In this document: in pieces, positions 9,393-18,904 of the stretch
Position numbering within the stretch: the stretch's first letter is position 1
Layout: every line of letters starts with the position of its first letter
Origin: an uncultured Porphyromonadaceae bacterium
GTDB taxonomy: Bacteria; Bacteroidota; Bacteroidia; Bacteroidales; Muribaculaceae
Direction: 5' to 3'
DNA: 52,910 nt
NCBI GenBank assembly: GCA_947175295.1
Contig: CAMWMK010000013.1
Location: 1-52,910 of the forward strand
The notes under the pieces: model-generated
The model's input: only the letters and a program-made list of their open reading frames with translations
The model's database searches: none
Told to the model about the DNA's origin: nothing
Made by a program: the position numbers and the translations under genes

Positions 9393-9521
9393 ATGTATTC
9401 TTTACTTCACCGGATTAGGTCGGATGAAAGACACGATTTATAGTTAGGTGATAAAATACAAAAAAAGGTTAGGTTAATAATGTTAGGTTTATTTGCAATG
9501 AGTGAAGTAAGGAATCTCAAG

Positions 9522-11903
9522 ATGGCAAGACTGTTGGCAGTAGCCATCGCTGTGGTTATGTTGTGCGGGGGCCTTAGTGCTAAGGTGCCCGTACAGCATA
9601 AGATCCGTCTGTCTGATGGCTGGACGTTTCTGAGGCAGGACATCGGCGGCATCTGGGAAGCGGTGCGCCCTGCAAAGGACGGGAGTCCGGAATCAGTACC
9701 GCTGTGGGAGAGCGTCACGCTTCCCCACTGTTTCAATGCGGAAGACTGCGTGGATCCTGACGTAAACTATTATCAGGGTCCGGGCTGGTATAAGGCTTTG
9801 GTGGATATATCCAATCCATATGGAGCCGACGGTCGGACCATACTTGAATTCGAAGGGGCCGGGCAGAAGACCGACGTCTATGTCTACACCACTAAGGTTG
9901 GCAGTCACATAGGCGGCTACGACAGCTGGAACGTAGACATCACCGACGCTGTGAAGGAATTCCTCGCCTCCGGAGAGGCTAAGAGATTCGGCGGCAAGGT
10001 GCCGCTGAGCATACGATGCGACAATACGCGCGATGCCGAGATGATACCCTCCGACCTGTCGGACTTCAACCTCTACGGAGGAATCTACAGATATCTCAAC
10101 CTCGTGTATCTTCCGGCTGTGACGGCTGACCGGATAATCATCCGCCCCACGCTTTCCGACCGCCTGAAAAAAGCCGTCGTGGAAGTGGAGGCATCGTTCT
10201 ATAATCCCGAAGACGTGCGCAGTGCTGACGTGACGGTCACCGTCAAATCGCCCGACGGCAAGACCGTGGCCACGGAAAAGCACGCCGGAATCACTCCATT
10301 GGGACAGAAGAAGCTGATGGACATTCATATAGCAAATCCTCAGCTATGGGATGCGGATGATCCAAGGCTGTATACATGTGATGTCACTGTAAAGGCCAAT
10401 GGCCAGGAAGTGACATCGAGCGAACGCTTCGGCCTGCGTAAGGCCGAATTTATCGAGAAGGGTCCTTTCCACCTCAACGGACGCCGTCTGCTTCTGCGCG
10501 GTACGCACCGTCATGAAGATCATGCGGGAGTGGCTACGGCAATGACGGAAGATATGATGAGGGAGGAGATGCAGATGATGAAAGATATGGGTGTCAACTT
10601 CATCCGTCTCGGCCACTATCAGCAGTCGGAGACTATACTCAACCTCTGCGACAGCCTCGGCATACTCGTCTGGGAGGAGATCCCATGGTGTCGCGGCGGA
10701 GTGGGCGGTGATGAATACAAGGCCCAGGGCCACCGCATGCTCGCCAACATGATCGAACAGCATTTCAATCACCCTTCGGTCATCATCTGGGGCCTCGGCA
10801 ACGAGAACGACTGGCCCAACGACTTCCCTGAATATGAACAGAGCGCCATACGCGCTTTCATGAGCGACCTCAACACACAGGCTCATATGCTTGATCCGAG
10901 CCGCAAGACAGCGATACGCCGCTGTGACTTCTGCTGCGATATTCCAAACGTGTATTCCCCCACGATATGGGCCGGATGGTATAAGGGTGATTACAAAGAC
11001 TATCGTAAATATTCGAAGGAATATTTTGACAAGGTGAAGCACTTCCTTCATGTGGAGTGGGGCGGCGACAGCCATCCCGGCCGCCATACCGAAGATGCGG
11101 AACCGACTAAAAAGGACTGGTCGGAGACCTACGTCGTAAAACTCATCGACTGGCACCTCAAGGAACAGGAGGATATGCCTTGGCTGACAGGAACCGCCTA
11201 CTGGCCCTTCAAGGACTTCTCTACTCCGGTGCGCCCTGACAATCCGGTGCCTTATGTGAATCAGAAAGGTGTGGTAGAGCGTGACCTTACCAAGAAAGAG
11301 AGCTACTACGTATTCCAGTCCTATTGGACGGAAGAGCCGATGGTGCACATTTCAGGACACTCACAGCCGGTAAGATGGGGTGAGCCAGAGGAGGAGAAGG
11401 AGGTGCTCGTCTATTCCAACTGCCCTGAAGTGGAGCTTTTCGTCAACGGTGAAAGCCAGGGCATCCGCAAGCGGGATGTCAGGAACTATCCCGCCGCGGG
11501 ACTTCGCTGGAACGTGAAGCTGCGGCCCGGGGATAACGACGTCAGGGCCGTGGCCAAAGCCAAGGACAGGAGCAGACATGAAGACAGCCTCGAATGGAAA
11601 TACCAGACAGAGAAATGGGGCGGGGAAGACCATCTCGAAGTCTCCCGCCGGGAACTGGATGCGGATACCGACATTGTAGAGGTAAGGGTGGTAGACGCCG
11701 CAGGCATACCCTGTCTCGATTCCCGGAGGGTAATACGGTTTGAACTGGCCGGTGACGGAAATCTCATAGCCAATCAGGGCACGGCCGGAGGCTCGTCGAA
11801 AGTGGAGGCTGCCAACGGCCGTGCATCCATAAAGGTCAGGAAAAACGGCGGAAAATCCATAGTGGCAGTCAAATCAGACGGAATGGAGACGTGCTTCAGA
11901 TAG
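9522..11903 (+). CDS. GH2 family beta-galactosidase/beta-glucuronidase-like enzyme
   Basis: I choose the ATG at 9522 because AAGGAA lies 7 bases upstream and MARLLAVAIAVVMLCGGLSA is a good signal peptide. The open frame itself starts at 9480. The 793-residue protein has the GH2 order: sugar-binding jelly roll (LSDGWTFLRQD, GWYKALVDI), Ig-like domain, TIM barrel (LLLRGTHRHEDHAG), and C-terminal domains of the DUF4982/Ig type (VELFVNGESQG). The acid/base is Glu428 in WGLGNENDW and the nucleophile is probably Glu512 in HVEWGGDS. GH2 enzymes in such loci remove beta-linked galactose, glucuronic acid, arabinose or mannose. The exact substrate cannot be told from the sequence. Confidence 0.92.
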   Translation: MARLLAVAIAVVMLCGGLSAKVPVQHKIRLSDGWTFLRQDIGGIWEAVRPAKDGSPESVPLWESVTLPHCFNAEDCVDPDVNYYQGPGWYKALVDISNPYGADGRTILEFEGAGQKTDVYVYTTKVGSHIGGYDSWNVDITDAVKEFLASGEAKRFGGKVPLSIRCDNTRDAEMIPSDLSDFNLYGGIYRYLNLVYLPAVTADRIIIRPTLSDRLKKAVVEVEASFYNPEDVRSADVTVTVKSPDGKTVATEKHAGITPLGQKKLMDIHIANPQLWDADDPRLYTCDVTVKANGQEVTSSERFGLRKAEFIEKGPFHLNGRRLLLRGTHRHEDHAGVATAMTEDMMREEMQMMKDMGVNFIRLGHYQQSETILNLCDSLGILVWEEIPWCRGGVGGDEYKAQGHRMLANMIEQHFNHPSVIIWGLGNENDWPNDFPEYEQSAIRAFMSDLNTQAHMLDPSRKTAIRRCDFCCDIPNVYSPTIWAGWYKGDYKDYRKYSKEYFDKVKHFLHVEWGGDSHPGRHTEDAEPTKKDWSETYVVKLIDWHLKEQEDMPWLTGTAYWPFKDFSTPVRPDNPVPYVNQKGVVERDLTKKESYYVFQSYWTEEPMVHISGHSQPVRWGEPEEEKEVLVYSNCPEVELFVNGESQGIRKRDVRNYPAAGLRWNVKLRPGDNDVRAVAKAKDRSRHEDSLEWKYQTEKWGGEDHLEVSRRELDADTDIVEVRVVDAAGIPCLDSRRVIRFELAGDGNLIANQGTAGGSSKVEAANGRASIKVRKNGGKSIVAVKSDGMETCFR

Positions 11904-11962
11904 CCGAGAGGGGATAGCGGATAGGGGAGCCATAATACTTATATTACCTTAAGATCAAGACG

Positions 11963-13258
11963 ATGAGACATGACTGCATTAAACTGACAGGCATCTTGCT
12001 TGGAGCCTTCGCGATCATAGGAGGAATTCCTGCCGGGGCACAGAACACGGTAAGGATGACCGGATATACTACGACTCCGGACGGAGTGACTATGAGGGTC
12101 ACTCAGGATGTCACCACCAAGCAGAGACGCACCACGTCGCAGGGCGATCCCGAGGCAAGACTGGAGTATGCTCCCGGCGACGCTCCGGCGCGGCTCGCCA
12201 TACCTCTCGCCCGTTCGGTGATGGCCCGCTATCCCGACTACCGCAAGGCATATTGGAAAGACTACACATATGTGCAGGGCTATATGTTCGAGGCGATGGA
12301 CCGTCTCGGACAACTGACAGGCGACTCTACTTACACCGCCTACATGAAGGACTATATCGACCACTTCGTGGATGAAGAAGGCAACTACAAGGGAGGAGCC
12401 CTGACCAATCTCGACAACTTCATGACAGGATCCGCCTTCTGCACCCTCTACGCCAGGACAGGAGATGAGCGCTACCGGAAAGCGGCGCTTCAGATACTTG
12501 ATGGGGTAAAGGACTATCCAAGTTCCGACGGACAGTTCTGGCACGGCAACAAATCGCCCAATATGTGGGTGGACGGTGTGTTCATGATGCAGATGTTCCT
12601 CATACGCTGCGCGGAACTTGTAGAGGAAAAAGACTATTGCCTCGACGTGGCCTGCCGCAACATAAAGGCGGCCGCAAAACACCTTCAGCGTCCTGACGGA
12701 CTTATGATCCACGCCTGGACCACTGAACCGGAAAAGGCGGCATGGGCCAATGCCGAAGGCCTTTCGCCGGAGGTGTGGAGCGAAGGGATGGGCTGGTACT
12801 CGCTTGTGGTGCCCGAACTGCTTGCCGTGCTCCCCGAGTCGCATCCCGACTACAAGTATATCAAGGATGTCTATCTGAAGATGTCGGAGGGCCTGAAGAA
12901 ATATCAGGACAATAACACCGGTGGATGGTATATGGTGGTCGACAAGGGGAGCAATCCACTCAACTTCATAGATCCCTCGGGCACCGCCATGTTTGTCTAT
13001 TCCATCCAGAGGGGGATAGACCTCGGACTGCTCAAGGAGAAAGACTATGGCCAGGTTGCCAGAAGGGGATACGCGGCGCTGCATCCCTTTGTAAGGGTGA
13101 ACGCCAACGGACTGCTTGACGTCTTGGGAGCCTGCGATGGAGTCTCCATCAAGAATGACTTCGTGACATATGTGACGCTTGATAAGATAGTGAACGCCAA
13201 GGAAGCTGTAGCGGGAGTGCTGTGGGCTGCAGTGATCATGGAGAAGGATGGGTTTTAG
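11963..13258 (+). CDS. GH105 unsaturated rhamnogalacturonyl/glucuronyl hydrolase (second copy)
   Basis: This is a 431-residue secreted protein with signal peptide MRHDCIKLTGILLGAFAIIGG followed by a polar linker. The barrel shares a clear block pattern with the first GH105: MARYPDY, FMTGSAF, DGQFWHGNKSPNMWVDGVFM (Asp204 probably catalytic), and SPEVWSEGMGWYSLVVPELL. The two copies are diverged paralogues and probably act on different linkages or oligosaccharide lengths. Unlike the first copy it ends after the barrel, with no propeller. It lies 59 bases after the GH2 gene in the same direction, consistent with one operon. Confidence 0.93.
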   Translation: MRHDCIKLTGILLGAFAIIGGIPAGAQNTVRMTGYTTTPDGVTMRVTQDVTTKQRRTTSQGDPEARLEYAPGDAPARLAIPLARSVMARYPDYRKAYWKDYTYVQGYMFEAMDRLGQLTGDSTYTAYMKDYIDHFVDEEGNYKGGALTNLDNFMTGSAFCTLYARTGDERYRKAALQILDGVKDYPSSDGQFWHGNKSPNMWVDGVFMMQMFLIRCAELVEEKDYCLDVACRNIKAAAKHLQRPDGLMIHAWTTEPEKAAWANAEGLSPEVWSEGMGWYSLVVPELLAVLPESHPDYKYIKDVYLKMSEGLKKYQDNNTGGWYMVVDKGSNPLNFIDPSGTAMFVYSIQRGIDLGLLKEKDYGQVARRGYAALHPFVRVNANGLLDVLGACDGVSIKNDFVTYVTLDKIVNAKEAVAGVLWAAVIMEKDGF

Positions 13259-13339
13259 CCTTGGGCATTGAACCCTCCGCCAGGCAGCAGGAGAGGACCT
13301 GAAAAGGTATTTGGATCTATACACGCTAACTATGAAACG

Positions 13340-14893
13340 ATGAAGAAAAGTTCAATATGCATACTGCCGGCAGTAGTCCTGACATGTCTGTCACTGACCT
13401 GTATGGCGCAGGAGAAGATGCCTCCCGGCTGGCAGTCTTCGCATGTGAAGATCTCGGAAGACGGCCGACTTGAGTATTTCCCGGACGCAGCCGGAAACAC
13501 TATCCCTGATTTCAGCCGCGTCGGCTATCATCACGGCGATAAGGGCATACCCAGATACTCCGCGACCATAACCCTCTCTCCCGTCAGCGGAGACAACAGC
13601 GCCCACATACAGCGTGCCATCGACAGCATCGCCTCAATGCAGCCCGACAGAGAGGGCCATCGGGGGACACTGTTGCTCAGGAGCGGTCTATATCCGGTAG
13701 CCGAGACGATACAGGTAGGCGCATCTGGAATAGTCATCGCCGGAGAAGGAAGCGGGCCGCACGAGACACGCCTGCTCGCTACGAAGAGGGAGAGGTATCC
13801 CCTTATAAGGATTGCGGGCGAGGGCCTGAGGGAAGAGGTGGATGGCAGCAGGGTGCATCTGACCGACACCTTTGTGCCCACGGGAGCATATACGGTTCAT
13901 GTCTCAGATGCGTCCGGATTCAGACCCGGCGACAGGGTCGTGCTCTATCGCCCCGGCACCAAGGAGTGGATCCACGACATCAAGATGGATCAGATAGTGG
14001 AGCGCCAGGGCACACGCCAGTGGACTCCCAGGGAATACAATCTTTCATTCGAGCGGGAGGTGGTGGCTGTGGAAGGCAATGCCGTGACGCTTGACAATCC
14101 GGTAGTGATGCAGATGAGCGAGCGATATGGAGGAGGCGAACTGTTTAAATACGCTTATCCCGGCCGCATTTCTGAAGCGGGGGTTGTCGACCTCTGCCTT
14201 GATTCGGAATTCGAAGACTATGAGGATACCCGTCACGGATGGATAGGCGTGCAGATCGACAAGGCGGAAGACTGCTGGGTAGACAACGTCACAGCGATTC
14301 ATTTCGGCTATGCCGGAGTGAGCTGCGAGCGGAACTCCAAGAACGTCACTGTGCGCAACTGCCGTAACGTCTCGCCTAAATCCGTCATCACCGGAGGATT
14401 GCGCTACGCCTTCAACAACAACGGCCAGCAGAACCTCTTCACCGGCTGCCATAGCCGCGAGGGAAGGCATGACTATGTCACCGGCTCGCAGGTGTGCGGC
14501 CCCAATGTATTTCACAACTGCACCGCTACGCAGAGCTATGCCGACATAGGCCCTCATCACCGCTGGGCTGCAGGCACCCTCTATGACAACGTAGTGACAG
14601 ACGGACAGATCAACGTGCAGGACCGCGGAAAGATGGGGAGCGGCCACGGCTGGGCCGGAGTGACGCAGGTGCTATGGAACTGCCGTGGAGGCAAAGTCGC
14701 CGTTCAGAGCCCGTGGGCGTCCGGTAAGAACTACAGCATAGGCACCAAGGGGGAGCGGTATGCCGGAGTGTTTGAAGACCGCCCTTCGGGGGAATGGGAA
14801 GGAGAGAACGAGACCAATGTATTTCCCCGCTCACTCTATCTGGCTCAGCTTATGGCCAGGAAAGGGGGCGACCTTAAGGACATGACGAAATAA
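13340..14893 (+). CDS. Secreted right-handed beta-helix protein, possible lyase or hydrolase
   Basis: The start is placed at 13340 (MKKSSICILPAVVLTCLSL, signal peptide). The open frame could reach 13268 but that extension has no secretion signal. The 517 residues show parallel beta-helix repeats: IVIAGEGSGPHETRLLA, KNVTVRNCRNVSPKS, NLFTGCHSREGRHDYVTGSQ and NVFHNCTATQSYADIGPHHR. The C-terminal motif GWAGVTQVLWNCRGGKVAVQ is shared by a group of bacterial pectate-lyase-fold proteins that I recognise but cannot assign to a numbered family. A role in cutting or trimming an acidic backbone fits the neighbours. The next gene starts after a single base, so translation is probably coupled. Confidence 0.8.
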   Translation: MKKSSICILPAVVLTCLSLTCMAQEKMPPGWQSSHVKISEDGRLEYFPDAAGNTIPDFSRVGYHHGDKGIPRYSATITLSPVSGDNSAHIQRAIDSIASMQPDREGHRGTLLLRSGLYPVAETIQVGASGIVIAGEGSGPHETRLLATKRERYPLIRIAGEGLREEVDGSRVHLTDTFVPTGAYTVHVSDASGFRPGDRVVLYRPGTKEWIHDIKMDQIVERQGTRQWTPREYNLSFEREVVAVEGNAVTLDNPVVMQMSERYGGGELFKYAYPGRISEAGVVDLCLDSEFEDYEDTRHGWIGVQIDKAEDCWVDNVTAIHFGYAGVSCERNSKNVTVRNCRNVSPKSVITGGLRYAFNNNGQQNLFTGCHSREGRHDYVTGSQVCGPNVFHNCTATQSYADIGPHHRWAAGTLYDNVVTDGQINVQDRGKMGSGHGWAGVTQVLWNCRGGKVAVQSPWASGKNYSIGTKGERYAGVFEDRPSGEWEGENETNVFPRSLYLAQLMARKGGDLKDMTK

Positions 14894-14894
14894 T

Positions 14895-16340
14895 ATGAAA
14901 ATGAAACGGACAGCTATACTTTTGATTATAATGACGTTGCTCCTGCCGATGGCATTGTTTGGAAAAAAGGAATTGACGCAGGAGGAAAAGATGGCGTGGT
15001 GGCAGGATGCGCGGTTCGGCATGTTTGTCCACTGGGGGCCTTATTGCCTCTACGGAGGGGTCTACAATGGCCATAACCAACGCCGTGGAGGTGCCGAATG
15101 GATCATGAACAGATGTAAGATTCCGGTAAGGGAATACAGGGCTACGGCCAGCCGCTTCAACCCTGAGGACTTCAATGCCGACAGCCTTGTCGCGATGGCT
15201 AAGGATGCCGGAATGAAATATATTGTGTTCACTACAAAACACCATGATGGATTCGCGATGTTCAAGAGCGACGCGAGCAACTTCAATATCGTGGACTATA
15301 CTGACTATGGGCGTGACATCGTCGACGATCTGGTGAAGGCCTGCCGTAGGCAGGGCATGAAGATAGGATTCTACTATTCACAGTCACAGGACTGGTGCAA
15401 TCCCGGCGGGGCTGCCGGGAAAAAAGCTATGTGGGAAGGATGGGAAAACCGCGACTCAGTTGAGATCAACAACTACACAAAGGAGCACAATGGATCGTGG
15501 GACTATCTGCAGACCACCAAAAGTTTTGACCGATACTTCCACGACGTAGCCCTTCCTCAGATAAAGGAACTGCTGTCGAGGTATGGCGATGAACTTGGTG
15601 TCATATTCTTCGACACACCGATGTCGATCACCAAGGAGCAGGCCACGGAGGTGATGGATATCCTGAAGGATTATCCTCAGGTGATAGTCAACGACCGTCT
15701 GCGCCGTCCCGATTTCCCCGGAGATTATAAGACTCCGGAAGGAAGGATTCCGAAAAAGGAGGATGTGGACGGCATCTATTGGGAAACCTGCATGAACATC
15801 GGAAGTTCGTGGGGCTATAAAAGCTGGGAGAATGCGTGGAAACCGGGCAAGACCATACTCCGCAACCTGCTGACAATTGCATCGATGGGAGGCAACTATC
15901 TTCTCAACGTAGGTCCGGATCCTCAGGGCAATGTCCCCTCAGAGGCGAGGGAATGCCTTAAGGATGTAGGCGAATGGTTGGGTAAGAACGGAGAAGCCGT
16001 CTACGGTACCCGCCGAAGCAACATCGTGGAGGATTGGGGAGTATGCACCCTCAAGGACGAAGGGCGCGGCTGCGTGGCTTATCTGTGTGTGTTTGATGTG
16101 CCGGAGAGTGGAAGGATTCAGGTCGATGTCGGAATGCCTGTGAAGAAGGCTACGCTCCTTAAGGATGGTTCTAAGGTGGAGTTCTCCAATAAAGGGGGTG
16201 TGACGGATATACGCCTTCCGAAGGATATGTCTGCCGATCCTATTGCCACCGTGGTGAAGCTTGACCTCAAGGGGAAACTCCCCCCTGAAAAACTGATCTC
16301 CAACTCCGAGAAGGTCTTCCGTATAGTGGATGCCGACTGA
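14895..16340 (+). CDS. GH29 alpha-L-fucosidase
   Basis: The 481-residue protein has signal peptide KRTAILLIIMTLLLPMALFG. GH29 motifs include WWQDARFGMFVHWGPYCLYG, YIVFTTKHHDGFAMF, GFYYSQSQDW and GVIFFDTPMS, where Asp240 is the likely nucleophile. A C-terminal beta-sandwich follows (GRIQVDVGMPVKKATLL). It should release alpha-linked L-fucose from glycan side chains in the periplasm. It is one base downstream of the beta-helix gene and 20 bases upstream of the GH95 gene, so two fucosidase-type enzymes are co-transcribed. The linkage preference cannot be read from the sequence. Confidence 0.94.
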   Translation: MKMKRTAILLIIMTLLLPMALFGKKELTQEEKMAWWQDARFGMFVHWGPYCLYGGVYNGHNQRRGGAEWIMNRCKIPVREYRATASRFNPEDFNADSLVAMAKDAGMKYIVFTTKHHDGFAMFKSDASNFNIVDYTDYGRDIVDDLVKACRRQGMKIGFYYSQSQDWCNPGGAAGKKAMWEGWENRDSVEINNYTKEHNGSWDYLQTTKSFDRYFHDVALPQIKELLSRYGDELGVIFFDTPMSITKEQATEVMDILKDYPQVIVNDRLRRPDFPGDYKTPEGRIPKKEDVDGIYWETCMNIGSSWGYKSWENAWKPGKTILRNLLTIASMGGNYLLNVGPDPQGNVPSEARECLKDVGEWLGKNGEAVYGTRRSNIVEDWGVCTLKDEGRGCVAYLCVFDVPESGRIQVDVGMPVKKATLLKDGSKVEFSNKGGVTDIRLPKDMSADPIATVVKLDLKGKLPPEKLISNSEKVFRIVDAD

Positions 16341-16360
16341 ATGAACAATAATCTAAAATC

Positions 16361-18904
16361 ATGGAAAGATTGAAATTATTATGCCTGTTGATGGCTGCGG
16401 TGATAATCCGGGGCATTGACATGTCGGCCGGGGATTTGCGACTTTGGTATGACACTCCTGCGGCGAAGTGGGAGGAGGCCCTTCCGCTTGGCAACGGCCG
16501 TCTTGGAGCGATGGTTTTCGGCAACCCTCTCGACGAACTGTATCAGCTGAATGAAGAGACCCTCTGGAGCGGAGAGCCGACCGACCGCAACAACCCCAAT
16601 GCACCGGCGGCGCTTCCGGCCATAAGGAAGGCTGTGGATGAAGGTGACTATGCCCTTGCACGCACACTATGGAAGGAAAACTGCCAGGGCCCCTATACCG
16701 CACGCTATCTTCCGCTTGCCGACATGCGCATAAGGATGGACAGCAAAGGAGATGTCACGGAGATGATGCGCTGTCTGAATCTTGAAGACGCTACCGCGAC
16801 AGTGGAATACAGATGCGGAGGCGTCACCTATCGGCGCACTTCCTTCATATCCTATCCGGATCAGGTGATGGCAGTGAGGATGGAGGCTGACCGCCCCGGC
16901 ATGATGGGTTTCGATCTCTCGCTGAGCAGTAAGCTTAGGAATTCGATCGGGAAAGGCGGCGATGATGTGCTTATCCTGACGGGAAAGGCTCCCGTCTATG
17001 TGGCAAACCGTGACTATGACCCATCTCAGATAGTCTACGATGAGGCAGGAAAGCACGGTATGGGTTTTGAGGCTGTGGTCAAAGTGTGGCCGGAAGGAGG
17101 AAAGATTCTGGAGGCCGACTCCACAATCAGGGTAATGGGAGCTGATGCCGTGACCATACTTCTTGCCGCCGCTACGGACTATGACGGATTCGACCGGATG
17201 CCCGGCTCATCGGGCGTGACACCGGCTGAGAAAAACGGCAAGACCTTCGCATCGGCAGGCGGTAAAGGCTGGAAGGCTTTGCTGGCAGCGCATACCGCTG
17301 ACTATAAAGGACTCTTCGACAGGGTCTCGCTCAGCCTTGGCAAGGGGAATCCCGCAAGCGCCTCCCTCCCCATCCAGGAGCGTCTGCGCCGCTTTCAGGA
17401 AGATGACTCCGATACCGGGCTTGTGGAGCTTTATTATCAGTATGGACGTTATCTCGCCATCGCGTCGTCGCGTGCGGGGGGATTGCCGTCAAACCTGCAG
17501 GGAATCTGGAATCCACATATCCAACCGCCATGGGGCTCGAACTATACCGTAAACATCAATACCGAAATGAACTACTGGCCGGTGGAGGCCACGGGACTCG
17601 GCGAGTGTTTCCAGCCCCTTTCCGACTTCATAGAGGCCCTGTCTGTCAATGGGGCTGACACAGCGAAGACAAACTACGGGATACATAAGGGTTGGGTATC
17701 GCATCACAATTCCGACGCATGGGCCCAGACAGCCCCGACCGGAGGATACGACACCGACCATAAGGGGGCTCCACGCTGGTCGTGCTGGCCGATGTCGGGT
17801 GCATGGTTCTGCCAGCATCTATGGGACCATTACGCCTTCAGCGGGGATGAATCCTATCTGAAGGAAACGGCCTATCCATTGATCAAAGGTTCGGTGGAGT
17901 TCATGCTTGCGTGGCTTCAGAAGGACAAGGACGGGCGTTTGGTGACCAATCCCTCCACATCGCCGGAGAATACCTTCAGATACATTGACACGGAAGGCAA
18001 TGAAATGATCGGTGAAGTGGCCAAGGCCTCGACCATGGATATGGCTATACTCCGCGACCTTTTCTCCAACTTCCTTCAGGCCTCCCGTATTCTCGGAGAG
18101 ACGGAGCTGTGCGCGGAAACGGAGGAGGCGCTCTCATCGCTTTATCCTTACCATGAAGGAAGCGAGGGTCAGCTATGTGAATGGCATAAGGATTTCGCTG
18201 ACCAGGACCCCGAGCACCGGCATGCCTCGCATCTCTTCGCGCTTCATCCTTCCAAGCAGATTCTCCCACGCCGGGATCCGGAACTCGCGGCGGCAGTGAA
18301 GCGCAGTCTTGATATGCGCGGCGACGGAGGCACCGGATGGGCCATGGCCTGGAAGATAAACTTCTGGTCGCGCCTCGAAGACGGCGACCATGCCTACCGG
18401 ATGCTGAAGAACGGACTGAAATATGTCGATGCCACAGAAGTGGTGATGAAGGGAGGAGGCACATATGCCAACCTTTTCGACGCACATCCCCCTTTCCAGA
18501 TCGACGGAAACTTCGGAGGAACGGCAGGTATCACCGAGATGCTGCTCCAGAGTCATGGAGGAGAACTATTCCTTCTCCCCGCGCTTCCCGGCGCATGGAA
18601 GGAGGGGTCGGTAAGAGGCTTGCGGGCCCGTGGCGGCTTCATCGTAGACATGGACTGGAAAGACGGACATCTTACACACGCCAAAATATATTCCCCTCTT
18701 GGAGGGAGCTGCCGCATTCGCAGTTTCGAGCCGCTTAAAGGAAGCACGCTTGCCGGCATGGACCCGAATCCACTTATGTTCGTGCCAGCATCGCCGGAAT
18801 TCATCATGAATGGGCGCAACGCTTCAAAGCGCGAATCACTCGACCTTAAGAAAACCTATAGCATTGACCTAAAAACCGAGAAAGGACAGACATATGAATG
18901 GTGA
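16361..18904 (+). CDS. GH95 alpha-L-fucosidase or alpha-L-galactosidase
   Basis: The 847-residue protein has a hydrophobic leader ([15 protein letters not shown]) and the complete GH95 layout: an N-terminal beta domain beginning [20 protein letters not shown], and an (alpha/alpha)6 barrel with [19 protein letters not shown] (Asn398 and Asn400), [18 protein letters not shown] and [16 protein letters not shown] (Asp715). The Asn pair and this Asp match the residues that drive the inverting mechanism in characterised GH95 fucosidases. Some GH95 members act on L-galactose in pectins, so both substrates are possible. Its 3' end overlaps the next gene by 11 bases, pointing to coupled translation. 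Confidence 0.95.
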   Translation: MERLKLLCLLMAAVIIRGIDMSAGDLRLWYDTPAAKWEEALPLGNGRLGAMVFGNPLDELYQLNEETLWSGEPTDRNNPNAPAALPAIRKAVDEGDYALARTLWKENCQGPYTARYLPLADMRIRMDSKGDVTEMMRCLNLEDATATVEYRCGGVTYRRTSFISYPDQVMAVRMEADRPGMMGFDLSLSSKLRNSIGKGGDDVLILTGKAPVYVANRDYDPSQIVYDEAGKHGMGFEAVVKVWPEGGKILEADSTIRVMGADAVTILLAAATDYDGFDRMPGSSGVTPAEKNGKTFASAGGKGWKALLAAHTADYKGLFDRVSLSLGKGNPASASLPIQERLRRFQEDDSDTGLVELYYQYGRYLAIASSRAGGLPSNLQGIWNPHIQPPWGSNYTVNINTEMNYWPVEATGLGECFQPLSDFIEALSVNGADTAKTNYGIHKGWVSHHNSDAWAQTAPTGGYDTDHKGAPRWSCWPMSGAWFCQHLWDHYAFSGDESYLKETAYPLIKGSVEFMLAWLQKDKDGRLVTNPSTSPENTFRYIDTEGNEMIGEVAKASTMDMAILRDLFSNFLQASRILGETELCAETEEALSSLYPYHEGSEGQLCEWHKDFADQDPEHRHASHLFALHPSKQILPRRDPELAAAVKRSLDMRGDGGTGWAMAWKINFWSRLEDGDHAYRMLKNGLKYVDATEVVMKGGGTYANLFDAHPPFQIDGNFGGTAGITEMLLQSHGGELFLLPALPGAWKEGSVRGLRARGGFIVDMDWKDGHLTHAKIYSPLGGSCRIRSFEPLKGSTLAGMDPNPLMFVPASPEFIMNGRNASKRESLDLKKTYSIDLKTEKGQTYEW